Shown here: positions 38,812 to 46,401 of the stretch, piece by piece | How the letters are laid out: the number at the start of each line of letters is the position of its first letter | Numbering within the stretch: position 1 is the first letter of the stretch | Origin: Marinilabiliaceae bacterium UBA5213 | GTDB lineage: Bacteria; Bacteroidota; Bacteroidia; Bacteroidales; Marinilabiliaceae | NCBI GenBank assembly: GCA_002412555.1 | Contig: DHVH01000305.1 | Coordinates: 1-51,340, forward strand | Direction: 5' to 3' | DNA: 51,340 bases | Notes under the pieces: generated by a model | The model's input: only the letters and a program-made list of their open reading frames with translations | Databases searched by the model: none | Told to the model about the DNA's origin: nothing | Translations under genes and position numbers: made by a program

Positions 38812-40071
38812 ATGCAACGATCTTTATTAGTATTCATCGCCTTGGTTATGAGCATATTTACCTATGCTCAGGACGAAAAACCTTTTGAAATTTCCCTTCA
38901 TGGCTTCATAGCTGTTGATGCCGCTTACAACACCCGCGCCAGTGTTCAGGCCCGCAACCATCACATCTATCTGTATCCCTTGCCAGAGCGTTTGGATGCA
39001 ACAACAGGTAAAGACCTCAACGACCGGGGCCGATATGACATGGATGCGGCACACTCACGTTTTGGACTGCATATTAAAGGCCCCACCATCAATGGCATAT
39101 CTGTTTTTGGTCTATTGGAAGCCGATTTTTTGGGCGATGACCGCGTGACAGACTCCGATTTCAGATTGCGGCATGCCTATATTAGGCTGGGTTTCAAAGA
39201 CTTTAGCTTTGTGGCTGGACAAACATGGCATCCCTTTTTTATTCCCGAGAACTTTCCACAGATGGTCAATACTGGCGTGGGGGTGCCCATGCACCCCCTT
39301 AGCAGAAACCCTCAGTTCCGTTTCAATTGGCATCTGCAAGACAATGTAGAACTATCGGCCACCTTTCTGGAACAGAACAATTTCCGAAATGCAGGATTCC
39401 CTTCCGGGAGTGAAGATGCAGGTGTACCCGAAGTCGTGTTGCAAGCCAAAGTTGGAGGCACCGGTCCTGCATGGGCTTCCCTATCGGCCGGTTACAAGCG
39501 CCTCGCCATTCCTGAAGCCCTGGATCCCCAGAAAGTCCGCCCCGAAGTCGGCAGCTTTCACTACCAGGCCACCCTCCGCTATAGACTGCCGATGCTGACC
39601 TACCGCATGGGGGCTTTGTATGGCCAGAACAGTTCAGACCTGGTAATTCCCGGTGGTGTTGGCCGAGTTGTTAACACACCAGATTCAGATCCGGAATTCA
39701 AACCTTTGGCATCTGCCACGCTTTGGATAGATATCAACAGCACCTATAAAACCTGGGATCCTGGATTTTTTGCCGGCTATTTGAAGGCCATGGGTGCCAC
39801 TGAGGAAGTTACAGTTATTCCCACGCTTTCTATGCACCCCGATGTAACCGAGGTGGTAGCCATTGCCCCCCGCTTAAAGTACCACATTGGCACACACACA
39901 TGGATAGGAGCCGAGTATATGTGGACACAAGCCGCGTGGGCCAAAAAAACAGTGACGACAACTGAAACGGAAACCATCACAATAACCTCTTATGACAGTT
40001 ATGGCGCACCCGCTGATGTGAAGAACTATACCAACCATCGTTTGTTATTATCTTTGAGATATCATTTTTAG
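38812..40071 (+). CDS. Outer-membrane porin-like beta-barrel protein
   Basis: A 419-residue protein: signal peptide MQRSLLVFIALVMSIFTYAQ, then a 16- to 18-strand barrel. The start ISLHGFIAVDAAYNTRASVQ, the strand HSRFGLHIKGP, LRHAYIRLGFKDFSFVAGQTWHPFF and the terminal LLLSLRYHF are typical of trimeric porins of the DcaP/phosphate-porin sort. The frame runs 20 codons further upstream from a TTG, but the ATG at 38812 starts the signal peptide. A 58-residue membrane protein gene follows after 22 bases. The substrate is unknown. Confidence 0.88.
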   Translation: MQRSLLVFIALVMSIFTYAQDEKPFEISLHGFIAVDAAYNTRASVQARNHHIYLYPLPERLDATTGKDLNDRGRYDMDAAHSRFGLHIKGPTINGISVFGLLEADFLGDDRVTDSDFRLRHAYIRLGFKDFSFVAGQTWHPFFIPENFPQMVNTGVGVPMHPLSRNPQFRFNWHLQDNVELSATFLEQNNFRNAGFPSGSEDAGVPEVVLQAKVGGTGPAWASLSAGYKRLAIPEALDPQKVRPEVGSFHYQATLRYRLPMLTYRMGALYGQNSSDLVIPGGVGRVVNTPDSDPEFKPLASATLWIDINSTYKTWDPGFFAGYLKAMGATEEVTVIPTLSMHPDVTEVVAIAPRLKYHIGTHTWIGAEYMWTQAAWAKKTVTTTETETITITSYDSYGAPADVKNYTNHRLLLSLRYHF

Positions 40072-40093
40072 CAAACGAAAAAGTGTTTCCATC

Positions 40094-40270
40094 ATGCGTA
40101 AATTTTTAGCCGTTGCAGCTGTATTGGCCATTATTGCAGGGTTTGCAATGGTGCATAGTTCCAATCTTATAATAGAGAGAACCAGCATTGGGTTAATGGG
40201 CTTCGGTACCGGCTATCTCATTTATTTACTGGTAGTCACCCGCCCCAAGCGGGGCGAGACCAAAGAGTAA
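40094..40270 (+). CDS. 58-residue two-helix membrane protein
   Basis: A short ORF reading MRKFLAVAAVLAIIAGFAMV, a polar turn, GLMGFGTGYLIYLLVVT, then the basic/acidic tail RPKRGETKE and TAA. It has two predicted helices (about 4-21 and 32-48). It is flanked on both sides by same-strand genes with gaps of 22 and 24 bases, which supports co-transcription with the porin and DUF4268 genes. No family was recognised. Comparative conservation would settle whether it is real; the clean hydrophobic pattern and spacing argue for it. Confidence 0.68.
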   Translation: MRKFLAVAAVLAIIAGFAMVHSSNLIIERTSIGLMGFGTGYLIYLLVVTRPKRGETKE

Positions 40271-40294
40271 TACCCGGCATAACAAACTATTAAA

Positions 40295-40759
40295 ATGCTC
40301 AATAAAGAAGAATCGAAACAGGCCAGACTGGAATTTTGGCAACGCCTGACCAGCAAAACCCGGCGACTGCCGGGTCAAAAGGGGCGTAAAAGATTCTGGA
40401 TCTTTGAAAATACCGGTATTAAGGGCTTGGATTTGCGCTTTGATGTAGACCGCGAAAAAGCGCGGGTAGCATTGGAGATCAACAGCAATAGCGAGGACCG
40501 CCGGCTCATGCTTTACGAAAAGCTGGAAGCTGCCAAATCGGTCTTCGAAGCAGCCTTTGGCGAACCCCTTATTTGGGATTTTGCCTACGAAAAGCCCACC
40601 GGCGAAAGCGTTTGTCGCGTTTATGTAGAAACACCCGGAGACATTCTCAATGAAGCGCTTTGGTCAGATATGCTGTTTTTCCTTATCGACCGCATGATAA
40701 AAATGGAAACGGCCTTTCTGGAAGTGAAGGATTATATGCAAGCAAACATTAACGAATAA
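40295..40759 (+). CDS. DUF4268 domain protein
   Basis: A 154-residue soluble protein made of a DUF4268 domain: ARLEFWQRLTSKTRRLPGQ, RKRFWIFENTGIKGLDLRFD, RVALEINSNSEDRRLMLYEK and VCRVYVETPGDILNEALWSD, ending in a helix (FFLIDRMIKMETAFLEVKDY). DUF4268 often sits at the C-terminus of larger nuclease-like proteins, but the isolated form is common in Bacteroidota and has no assigned role. It lies six bases before aguA and is probably in the same transcript, though a link to polyamine metabolism is not evident. Confidence 0.85.
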   Translation: MLNKEESKQARLEFWQRLTSKTRRLPGQKGRKRFWIFENTGIKGLDLRFDVDREKARVALEINSNSEDRRLMLYEKLEAAKSVFEAAFGEPLIWDFAYEKPTGESVCRVYVETPGDILNEALWSDMLFFLIDRMIKMETAFLEVKDYMQANINE

Positions 40760-40765
40760 ATACCA

Positions 40766-41788
40766 ATGTCACAAAGAGTATTTCCCGCTGAGTGGGCGCC
40801 TCAAAGCGCGGTTTTGCTGGCCTGGCCGCATCCTGAAACCGATTGGGCCCACATGCTGCCCGAGGTGCAAGCCTGCTTCCATGAGATAGTGACTACCATT
40901 GCCCGCTTTGAAGAGGTTATTCTTCTGGTCCCGGATGCTGCAACGGCCTCTGTCTTGCGCACACAGTTTTCCGATAATGTAAAATTTCAGGTAATAGCTA
41001 CGAACGATACCTGGGCACGTGATTTTGGCCCCATTACCATTGAAGAAAATGGCCGGTGGTCGGTACTCGACTTTAAATTCAACGGCTGGGGCTTAAAATT
41101 TGCGGCCGACAAAGACAACCTGGTCACCCGCCAACTGATCGACTCCGGACTTATAGCACTCGACATCCTTTACCAAAATCGCCTCAACTTTGTGCTGGAA
41201 GGCGGCGCATTGGAGAGCGACGGAGCAGGCACCTTGCTGACGACCGCTGAATGCCTTTTGTCGCCCAACCGCAACGGACAATGGGATAAGGCACAAATTG
41301 AGACTTATTTGAAAGAAGCCCTGGGTGTGAAGCGCGTTTTGTGGCTCAATAACGGATACTTGTCGGGCGACGATACCGACAGCCACATCGACACGTTGGC
41401 CCGCTTCTGCAATAAGGAGACCATTGCCTATGTGCAGTGCACCGATCCAGACGATGAGCACTACAGCGCCCTTCAAGCCATGGAGGCAGAACTTCAAACC
41501 TTTGTTACCGAAGAGGGAAATCCCTATACCCTAGTGCCCTTACCCATGGCCGATGAAGTGGTTTTCGAAGGAGATCGCTTGCCTGCCACCTACGCCAATT
41601 TCCTGATCATCAACGACGCGGTATTGGTGCCGACATATGTTAGTCCCCAAGATGAGCTGGCTCTGGCCCAACTGCAAAAGGCCTTTCCTCAGCACCAAAT
41701 CATCGGCATCAATTGCCTGCCCCTCATCAAGCAGCACGGCTCCTTGCATTGCGTTACCATGCAGCTGCCAAAAGGCGTGACTAACTGA
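40766..41788 (+). CDS. aguA: Agmatine deiminase
   Basis: A 340-residue cytoplasmic enzyme of the guanidino-group-modifying fold that converts agmatine to N-carbamoylputrescine and ammonia. Key motifs: PAEWAPQSAVLLAWPHPETD, TNDTWARDFGPI (substrate carboxylate/guanidinium contacts), the histidine in GDDTDSHIDTLARF, and the catalytic cysteine in KQHGSLHCVTMQLP near the C-terminus. Length is normal for the bacterial enzyme. It is followed by aguB, the next enzyme, which nevertheless has its own promoter at 41852-41859. Together they make putrescine from agmatine. An arginine decarboxylase gene is not in the window. Confidence 0.95.
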   Translation: MSQRVFPAEWAPQSAVLLAWPHPETDWAHMLPEVQACFHEIVTTIARFEEVILLVPDAATASVLRTQFSDNVKFQVIATNDTWARDFGPITIEENGRWSVLDFKFNGWGLKFAADKDNLVTRQLIDSGLIALDILYQNRLNFVLEGGALESDGAGTLLTTAECLLSPNRNGQWDKAQIETYLKEALGVKRVLWLNNGYLSGDDTDSHIDTLARFCNKETIAYVQCTDPDDEHYSALQAMEAELQTFVTEEGNPYTLVPLPMADEVVFEGDRLPATYANFLIINDAVLVPTYVSPQDELALAQLQKAFPQHQIIGINCLPLIKQHGSLHCVTMQLPKGVTN

Positions 41789-41817
41789 TTAGCAATAACT
41801 TATTTTATAGAACATTA

Positions 41818-41842
41818 CTGCTTATTACCACTTAATAAGCAG
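41818..41842. promoter_or_regulatory. Perfect 10-bp inverted repeat at the aguB promoter
   Basis: CTGCTTATTA (41818-41827) and TAATAAGCAG (41833-41842) pair perfectly around CCACT. It occupies the -33 region of the aguB promoter (the -7 box starts nine bases later) and lacks a T run, so an operator is more likely than a terminator, although partial termination of aguA transcripts is possible. Confidence 0.55.
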
Positions 41843-41851
41843 ATGATTGGC

Positions 41852-41859
41852 TATATTTG
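41852..41859 (+). promoter_or_regulatory. -7 box of aguB
   Basis: TATATTTG matches TAnnTTTG fully and lies 28 bases before the ATG at 41888, ruling out the longer ORF start at 41843. Confidence 0.65.
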
Positions 41860-41887
41860 TGATGTTAGTAAAAAGATTTCATCAACC

Positions 41888-42772
41888 ATGAAAAACATAC
41901 GCACAGCACTTATACAACAAAGCAATGGCGCTGATACCAACGCCAACCTCCTAAAACTGGAGCATAACATTCGCCAGGCAGCCCAACAGGGCGCACATCT
42001 GGTGGTGCTTCAGGAGCTGCACAACAGCCTCTACTTTTGTCAGACCGAAGACACTTCAATATTTGATTTGGCAGAAACCATTCCGGGACCCTCGACCGAA
42101 CGCTTTGGCCAACTGGCCAAAGAACTGGGGGTGGTTATCGTGACTTCCTTATTTGAAAAGCGCGCACCAGGCCTTTACCACAACACAGCCATCGTATTTG
42201 AAAAGGATGGTTCCATAGCTGGCAAGTACCGCAAAATGCACATCCCCGATGACCCGGCCTATTACGAAAAATTTTATTTTACGCCAGGTGATATGGGCTT
42301 TGAGCCGATAGCCACATCGCTAGGAAAGCTGGGTGTATTGGTGTGCTGGGACCAATGGTACCCCGAAGCGGCACGCCTCATGGCGCTCCGCGGTGCCGAT
42401 CTGCTGATTTATCCCACCGCCATCGGTTGGGAGAGCTCCGACAGTGACGATGAAAAAGAGCGCCAGAAAGATGCCTGGATCATCAGTCAGCGTGCCCATG
42501 CCGTAGCCAACGGACTGCCAGTGGTCTCCGTCAACCGTGTGGGACATGAACCGGATCCCTCCGGCGTAACCAACGGCATCCAGTTCTGGGGCAATAGTTT
42601 TGTAGCAGGTCCCCAGGGCGAATTTTTACAGCAGGCCGGCAACAGTGACGAAGCCCTTTTGATAGTAGATATTGACCTCAAAAGATCCGAGTCCGTAAGG
42701 CGCATCTGGCCCTTTTTGCGCGACCGCCGCATCGATGCCTATGACAACATCACCAAGCGCTACATCGATTAA
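41888..42772 (+). CDS. aguB: N-carbamoylputrescine amidohydrolase
   Basis: A 294-residue nitrilase-superfamily enzyme that hydrolyses N-carbamoylputrescine to putrescine, CO2 and ammonia. The catalytic triad is visible: Glu in VVLQELHNSLYFCQ, Lys in GKYRKMHIPDDP and Cys in VLVCWDQWYPEAARL. The family segments QRAHAVANGLPVVSVNRVGHE and IQFWGNSFVAGPQGE agree with the AguB branch rather than other carbon-nitrogen hydrolases. The start is set by the promoter upstream and by the conserved N-terminus. The next gene begins nine bases downstream. Confidence 0.95.
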   Translation: MKNIRTALIQQSNGADTNANLLKLEHNIRQAAQQGAHLVVLQELHNSLYFCQTEDTSIFDLAETIPGPSTERFGQLAKELGVVIVTSLFEKRAPGLYHNTAIVFEKDGSIAGKYRKMHIPDDPAYYEKFYFTPGDMGFEPIATSLGKLGVLVCWDQWYPEAARLMALRGADLLIYPTAIGWESSDSDDEKERQKDAWIISQRAHAVANGLPVVSVNRVGHEPDPSGVTNGIQFWGNSFVAGPQGEFLQQAGNSDEALLIVDIDLKRSESVRRIWPFLRDRRIDAYDNITKRYID

Positions 42773-42781
42773 AAAAACAAC

Positions 42782-43573
42782 ATGATAAAACTGATTATAA
42801 CCGACATGGACGGCACGCTGTTGAGCGACAAAAAGGAGATTGATCCTTCTTTTTGGGGCATGCACCAGCAACTGATGGATAGAGGCATTGTGTTTTCGGT
42901 GGCCAGTGGGCGACAAATTTATAGTCTGGAAGCCACCTTTGCCGACATTAAACAAGGCACCCTTTTTATTGCAGAGAATGGAACTTACGTCCGCTACAAC
43001 GGCGAAGACGTGTATCTAAACAGTCTGGATACCACCTATCTTCCCCAAATCATAGAAACTGCACGTCAGCTCGAAGGAGCAGAGATCGTGCTTTGCTGCA
43101 AGAATTCGGCCTATGTGGAACAATCAGACCCTGCTTTTGTGAAGGAAATAGGCAAATACTACCACCACCTGGAAGTGGTGGATGACCTGAACAAAGTTGA
43201 AGATACTGCCCTTAAAGTGGCCATTTACCACGTGATAGGTGCCGAGAACAGAATATATCCGGCGTTCAGCGCCTTTAAGAACGCTTACAACCTTACCATA
43301 TCAGGGCCCGAATGGTTGGACATCACCAACATCACAGCCAATAAAGGCACTGCCGTAGAGCGGGCACAGAAAAAATTGGGCATTTTAAAAGAAGAAACCA
43401 TGGCTTTTGGAGATTTCCTGAACGACATGGAGATGATGCAGGCAGTTGGTCACAGTTTTGCCATGAAAAATGCCCACCCGGACATCATAAAAGTTTCGCG
43501 CTATGTGACGGAAAAGGACAATAACAACAATGGTGTTGTAGACACCATTCAAAAAAAAATAATCCAAATTTAG
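42782..43573 (+). CDS. Cof-type HAD-IIB family phosphatase
   Basis: A 263-residue phosphatase of the haloacid dehalogenase superfamily. Motif I is LIITDMDGTLLSDKKEI (the nucleophile and acid Asp at the N-terminus). Motif II is FSVASGRQ. The C2B cap lies in the middle (about 85-180), and motifs III/IV are NKGTAVERAQKKLGI and MAFGDFLNDMEMMQAVGHSFAMKNA. Substrates of such enzymes are sugar phosphates or cofactor phosphates and cannot be predicted. It follows aguB by nine bases. Its TAG stop directly abuts the reverse-strand stop of the next gene with no base between. Confidence 0.93.
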   Translation: MIKLIITDMDGTLLSDKKEIDPSFWGMHQQLMDRGIVFSVASGRQIYSLEATFADIKQGTLFIAENGTYVRYNGEDVYLNSLDTTYLPQIIETARQLEGAEIVLCCKNSAYVEQSDPAFVKEIGKYYHHLEVVDDLNKVEDTALKVAIYHVIGAENRIYPAFSAFKNAYNLTISGPEWLDITNITANKGTAVERAQKKLGILKEETMAFGDFLNDMEMMQAVGHSFAMKNAHPDIIKVSRYVTEKDNNNNGVVDTIQKKIIQI

Positions 43574-44233
43574 TTACCGGTTCCAGGGAATCATGTACTC
43601 CAGAACATAAGAAAAGCCGGCATTCAGCCGGTTATCCCCGCTCCCAAAACCCGGGACAATATAAGGCTCCAAAAGACTGGTATTATTATTGGCTACTTTC
43701 ACGCGGATGTGTAAATTCCAACTCAGATAGAAATTCTTAAACAATTCGGCCCGCGGGCCTGCGGATAATTCAACCCAGTGGGTATTAATGGTATTGGCCC
43801 CCATCCTGCCTGAGTAATCGTCCCAGTAACCGTTTTCCACAAAATAATAAGAGGCCACCTGCTCCTGCAAAGCAAAACCATACTGCAAACCAATCAAGAG
43901 ATTGTCATTGCTCCCTTCCTTTCTTTCCGGCAAAACATCCAACTCAGCCCCTAAGCGAATAAAAGTCCCATTGGAATCGTAATGATATGCCGTTTTCTCA
44001 AAATTGACATTTTCAAAACCTGCTTCGCCAATGAAAAACAAATTCTCTTTGAGGTTGATGCGCGTCAAAAAAGAAAAACCTGTACGGTCAGTGTCGAACA
44101 GCTTATTGATAGGACCCGCCAAATTAACCCCCAAAGTAAATCCGCGCGATGTTTCCATGCGTTCCTGAACCAATTGTGGACGTACAGAAATGCTCACCAA
44201 CAACAGCGTACTAATAAATATATATCTTAACAT
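43574..44233 (-). CDS. Outer-membrane beta-barrel protein, DUF6048-like
   Basis: A 219-residue predicted barrel with signal peptide MLRYIFISTLLLVSISVRPQ. Barrel strands alternate visibly: GFTLGVNLAGPINKLF, FSFLTRINLKENLFFIGEAG, FIRLGAELDVLPER, LLIGLQYGFALQE, HWVELSAGPRAELFK and LSWNLHIRVKVANN, closing with LNAGFSYVLEYMIPWNR. The pairing with a small lipoprotein gene immediately upstream resembles the DUF6452-DUF6048 pair of Bacteroidota. A start at 44251 is also possible. The chosen start overlaps the lipoprotein gene by 23 bases, so translation is probably coupled. Function is unknown. Confidence 0.78.
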   Translation of the reverse strand: MLRYIFISTLLLVSISVRPQLVQERMETSRGFTLGVNLAGPINKLFDTDRTGFSFLTRINLKENLFFIGEAGFENVNFEKTAYHYDSNGTFIRLGAELDVLPERKEGSNDNLLIGLQYGFALQEQVASYYFVENGYWDDYSGRMGANTINTHWVELSAGPRAELFKNFYLSWNLHIRVKVANNNTSLLEPYIVPGFGSGDNRLNAGFSYVLEYMIPWNR

Positions 44234-44684
44234 TTTCAAAATTTTCGCCATAATTAACTGCTTTGACATCAATCGCCACCGAATCAACAAAAACCCTCGT
44301 AAACCAAACACTGTCAAGGGTAAAGTTAAAAGTAAATCCACATTCTCTCGAAATATAAATCATCTCTTTGGAGTGACTGAACCAAAGCGTATCTATTAAA
44401 CTGTTGTTATCAATAACAAAAATGGTGGTATCGTTGTTAAAAGACAGCGGAAGAAACATGCTTTGAAAGGTTTCCCGAGCATAGATAGAGTCCCTTTGGG
44501 GATTAACACCATAAACAGAACTGTTCTGCAGCGCAGTATCCTTATCCACACTTGCCCGGCCGCTGTAAAATCCCGTCTGCACAGCATGCTGATTAGATAA
44601 GCAAATCTGATCCTGGGTACACGCCGCAGGCAAAAGCAACAGGATACCAAAGATGATATAAATTAGGTTCTTACAAAGTTTCAT
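44211..44684 (-). CDS. Small lipoprotein, DUF6452-like
   Basis: A 157-residue predicted lipoprotein (signal MKLCKNLIYIIFGILLLLPA, lipobox PAAC). The mature part carries a second cysteine in QICLSNQHA and a conserved one in SRECGFTFNFTLDSVWFT, with many Thr/Asp turns suggesting a beta-sandwich. It pairs with the barrel gene that overlaps its 3' end, as in DUF6452/DUF6048 neighbours. Together they may form an outer-membrane complex (inference). The promoter is probably TACTTTTG at 44724-44731 on the reverse strand. Confidence 0.76.
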   Translation of the reverse strand: MKLCKNLIYIIFGILLLLPAACTQDQICLSNQHAVQTGFYSGRASVDKDTALQNSSVYGVNPQRDSIYARETFQSMFLPLSFNNDTTIFVIDNNSLIDTLWFSHSKEMIYISRECGFTFNFTLDSVWFTRVFVDSVAIDVKAVNYGENFENVKIYIY

Positions 44685-44723
44685 GACAAAGTATTAAAAA
44701 GAGTCTGGCCATCAACGACTATA

Positions 44724-44731
44724 CAAAAGTA
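44724..44731 (-). promoter_or_regulatory. -7 box of the lipoprotein/barrel operon
   Basis: TACTTTTG on the reverse strand fully matches TAnnTTTG, 40 bases before the ATG at 44684. No TTG at -33 was seen. Confidence 0.5.
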
Positions 44732-44810
44732 AAAATAAATCAGAGATGACACTGGTTATCTTCAGCAAAAGAGAGGCCAAAAAGGTTAGCTACACAAATA
44801 CAGTCCATGC

Positions 44811-44850
44811 GTACGAAAACGGACACTTGTATGTACTAAAACGAACACTT
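44811..44850. promoter_or_regulatory. Two 18-bp direct repeats, 22-bp period, each with imperfect dyad symmetry
   Basis: GTACGAAAACGGACACTT (44811-44828) and GTACTAAAACGAACACTT (44833-44850) match at 16 of 18 positions. Their 22-bp period is two helical turns. Each contains a rough dyad around the AAAA core (GTACG-AAAA-CGGAC). The layout suits cooperative binding of a dimeric regulator. Confidence 0.58.
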
Positions 44851-45013
44851 AATTCAACCTCCCATATAAATGCAATAACTCCAATATTATAAGTATCAAA
44901 CCATTTTGACTTTTGGTTCAAATTTTGTTAAATTGTCGCTGTTTTATGAAATTTCCTAACAAATTCATCACTTACAGTATAAATATCCTTATTACAATTC
45001 TAATCTAAAAATT

Positions 45014-46342
45014 ATGTCGCATTTGAAAAAGATCCTGATTGCCTCAATGATGGCCTTAATGAGTACCGCGCTCTTATCTGCCGGCTCAGGCGAAATTACC
45101 TTTTCGGAGTTTACTCTTGATAACGGCTTACACGTTATTCTGCATGAAGACAACTCCACACCTATTGTAACCGTAGCGGTAATGTACAATGTGGGTTCCA
45201 AGCATGAGCAACCCAACCGGACCGGTTTTGCCCACTTTTTTGAACACCTGATGTTCGAAGGCACCAAAAACATTCCCCGTGGTGAATATGCCAAGTTTGT
45301 AGAACGCGCAGGCGGTGAGCTGAACGCCAACACATCGGCCGACCGCACCTATTACTACCAAACACTTCCCTCCAACCAGCTCGAATTGGGCTTGTGGCTG
45401 GAGTCGGAAAGAATGTTGCATGCCTCGGTGGACTCCGTGGGCATTGCCACCCAAAAACAAGTGGTTATTGAAGAGAAAAAACAGAGCTACGACAACCGTC
45501 CCTATGGCACCATTCTTATTGAAACCATGAAAAGGGCTTTCAGCGAACATCCTTACCGCTGGACCACCATTGGTGATCCCGAGCACATCATGGCTGCTAA
45601 AGACGAGGAGTTTGAGACTTTCTATAAAACCTTTTACGTGCCCAATAATGCCGTATTGGTCGTGGCCGGCGACATCAACAAAGAGCAAGCCAAATTGCTG
45701 GTCGAGAAGTACTATGCCGATATACCAACCGGCAGTGCCGACCTGTACCGTCACAACATCGTTGAGCCACCTTTGGGTACCGAAGTGAGAGACACCATTT
45801 TTGACAATATTCAGGTGCCCTTGGTCCTCCAGGCCTACCGCACCCCAGCCATGAATACCCGTGACTATTTTGCCATCGACATGTTGGGTACACTTTTATC
45901 GGGCGGACAAAGTTCACGTCTTTACCGCGAGTTGGTTGATAACAAACAAATGGCACTTCAAGTGGGTTCTTTCCCCATTCCCTTCAACGAGCCGGCTGTT
46001 AACCTCACCTATGCTTTCTCCAACATGGGTGTTGACCCACAGGAGTTGGAAGCAGCCATGGATATAGAAATTGAAATAGTGAGGAATACATTGATTCCTG
46101 AGAAGGAATTTCAGAAGCTGAAAAATCAGTACGAGAACCAAATCATAGGTGGCAACTATAAGATTGCCGAAAGAGCACACAATTTAGCCACTGCCCATAC
46201 TTACTTTGGCGATGCTTCTCTCATCAACAAAGAGTTGGAGCATTACATGGCCGTTACCCGTGAAGACATACAGCGCGTGGCTCAGCAGTACTTCATCCCC
46301 GAAAACAGGGTGGTGCTTTACTATCTGCCTAAGCAAAATTAA
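45014..46342 (+). CDS. M16 family zinc metallopeptidase (active subunit)
   Basis: A 442-residue secreted peptidase with signal peptide (LKKILIASMMALMSTALLSA). The inverted zinc motif HxxEH is present in GFAHFFEHLMFEGTKN near residue 75, with the downstream Glu ligand in the helix containing VVIEEKKQSYDN. The C-terminal half has the R/Y pair region SGGQSSRLYRELVDNKQMAL. The length is one full two-domain M16B unit. The next gene encodes an M16 protein lacking the zinc motif, so the two probably form an active/inactive heterodimer as in mitochondrial processing peptidase or related periplasmic pairs. Function: degradation of periplasmic peptides (inference). Confidence 0.94.
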   Translation: MSHLKKILIASMMALMSTALLSAGSGEITFSEFTLDNGLHVILHEDNSTPIVTVAVMYNVGSKHEQPNRTGFAHFFEHLMFEGTKNIPRGEYAKFVERAGGELNANTSADRTYYYQTLPSNQLELGLWLESERMLHASVDSVGIATQKQVVIEEKKQSYDNRPYGTILIETMKRAFSEHPYRWTTIGDPEHIMAAKDEEFETFYKTFYVPNNAVLVVAGDINKEQAKLLVEKYYADIPTGSADLYRHNIVEPPLGTEVRDTIFDNIQVPLVLQAYRTPAMNTRDYFAIDMLGTLLSGGQSSRLYRELVDNKQMALQVGSFPIPFNEPAVNLTYAFSNMGVDPQELEAAMDIEIEIVRNTLIPEKEFQKLKNQYENQIIGGNYKIAERAHNLATAHTYFGDASLINKELEHYMAVTREDIQRVAQQYFIPENRVVLYYLPKQN

Positions 46343-46401
46343 GGAACCTGAATTTTAACCTAAAAAAGATAGGGCTAGCCCCCTTTTAATAAAAAGATAC
46401 A

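Larger units (their letters stand above)
44685..45013. other. 329-base divergent intergenic region with paired 18-bp repeats
   Basis: An AT-rich spacer between the divergent lipoprotein and M16 peptidase genes. It contains a -7 box for the lipoprotein (44724-44731, reverse) and two 18-bp direct repeats at 44811-44850. No credible ORF was found. Confidence 0.6.

Noticed and set aside
45128..45754. 208-codon reverse ORF
   Set aside because: Antisense to the M16 peptidase with its intact zinc motif; no start signal or family.
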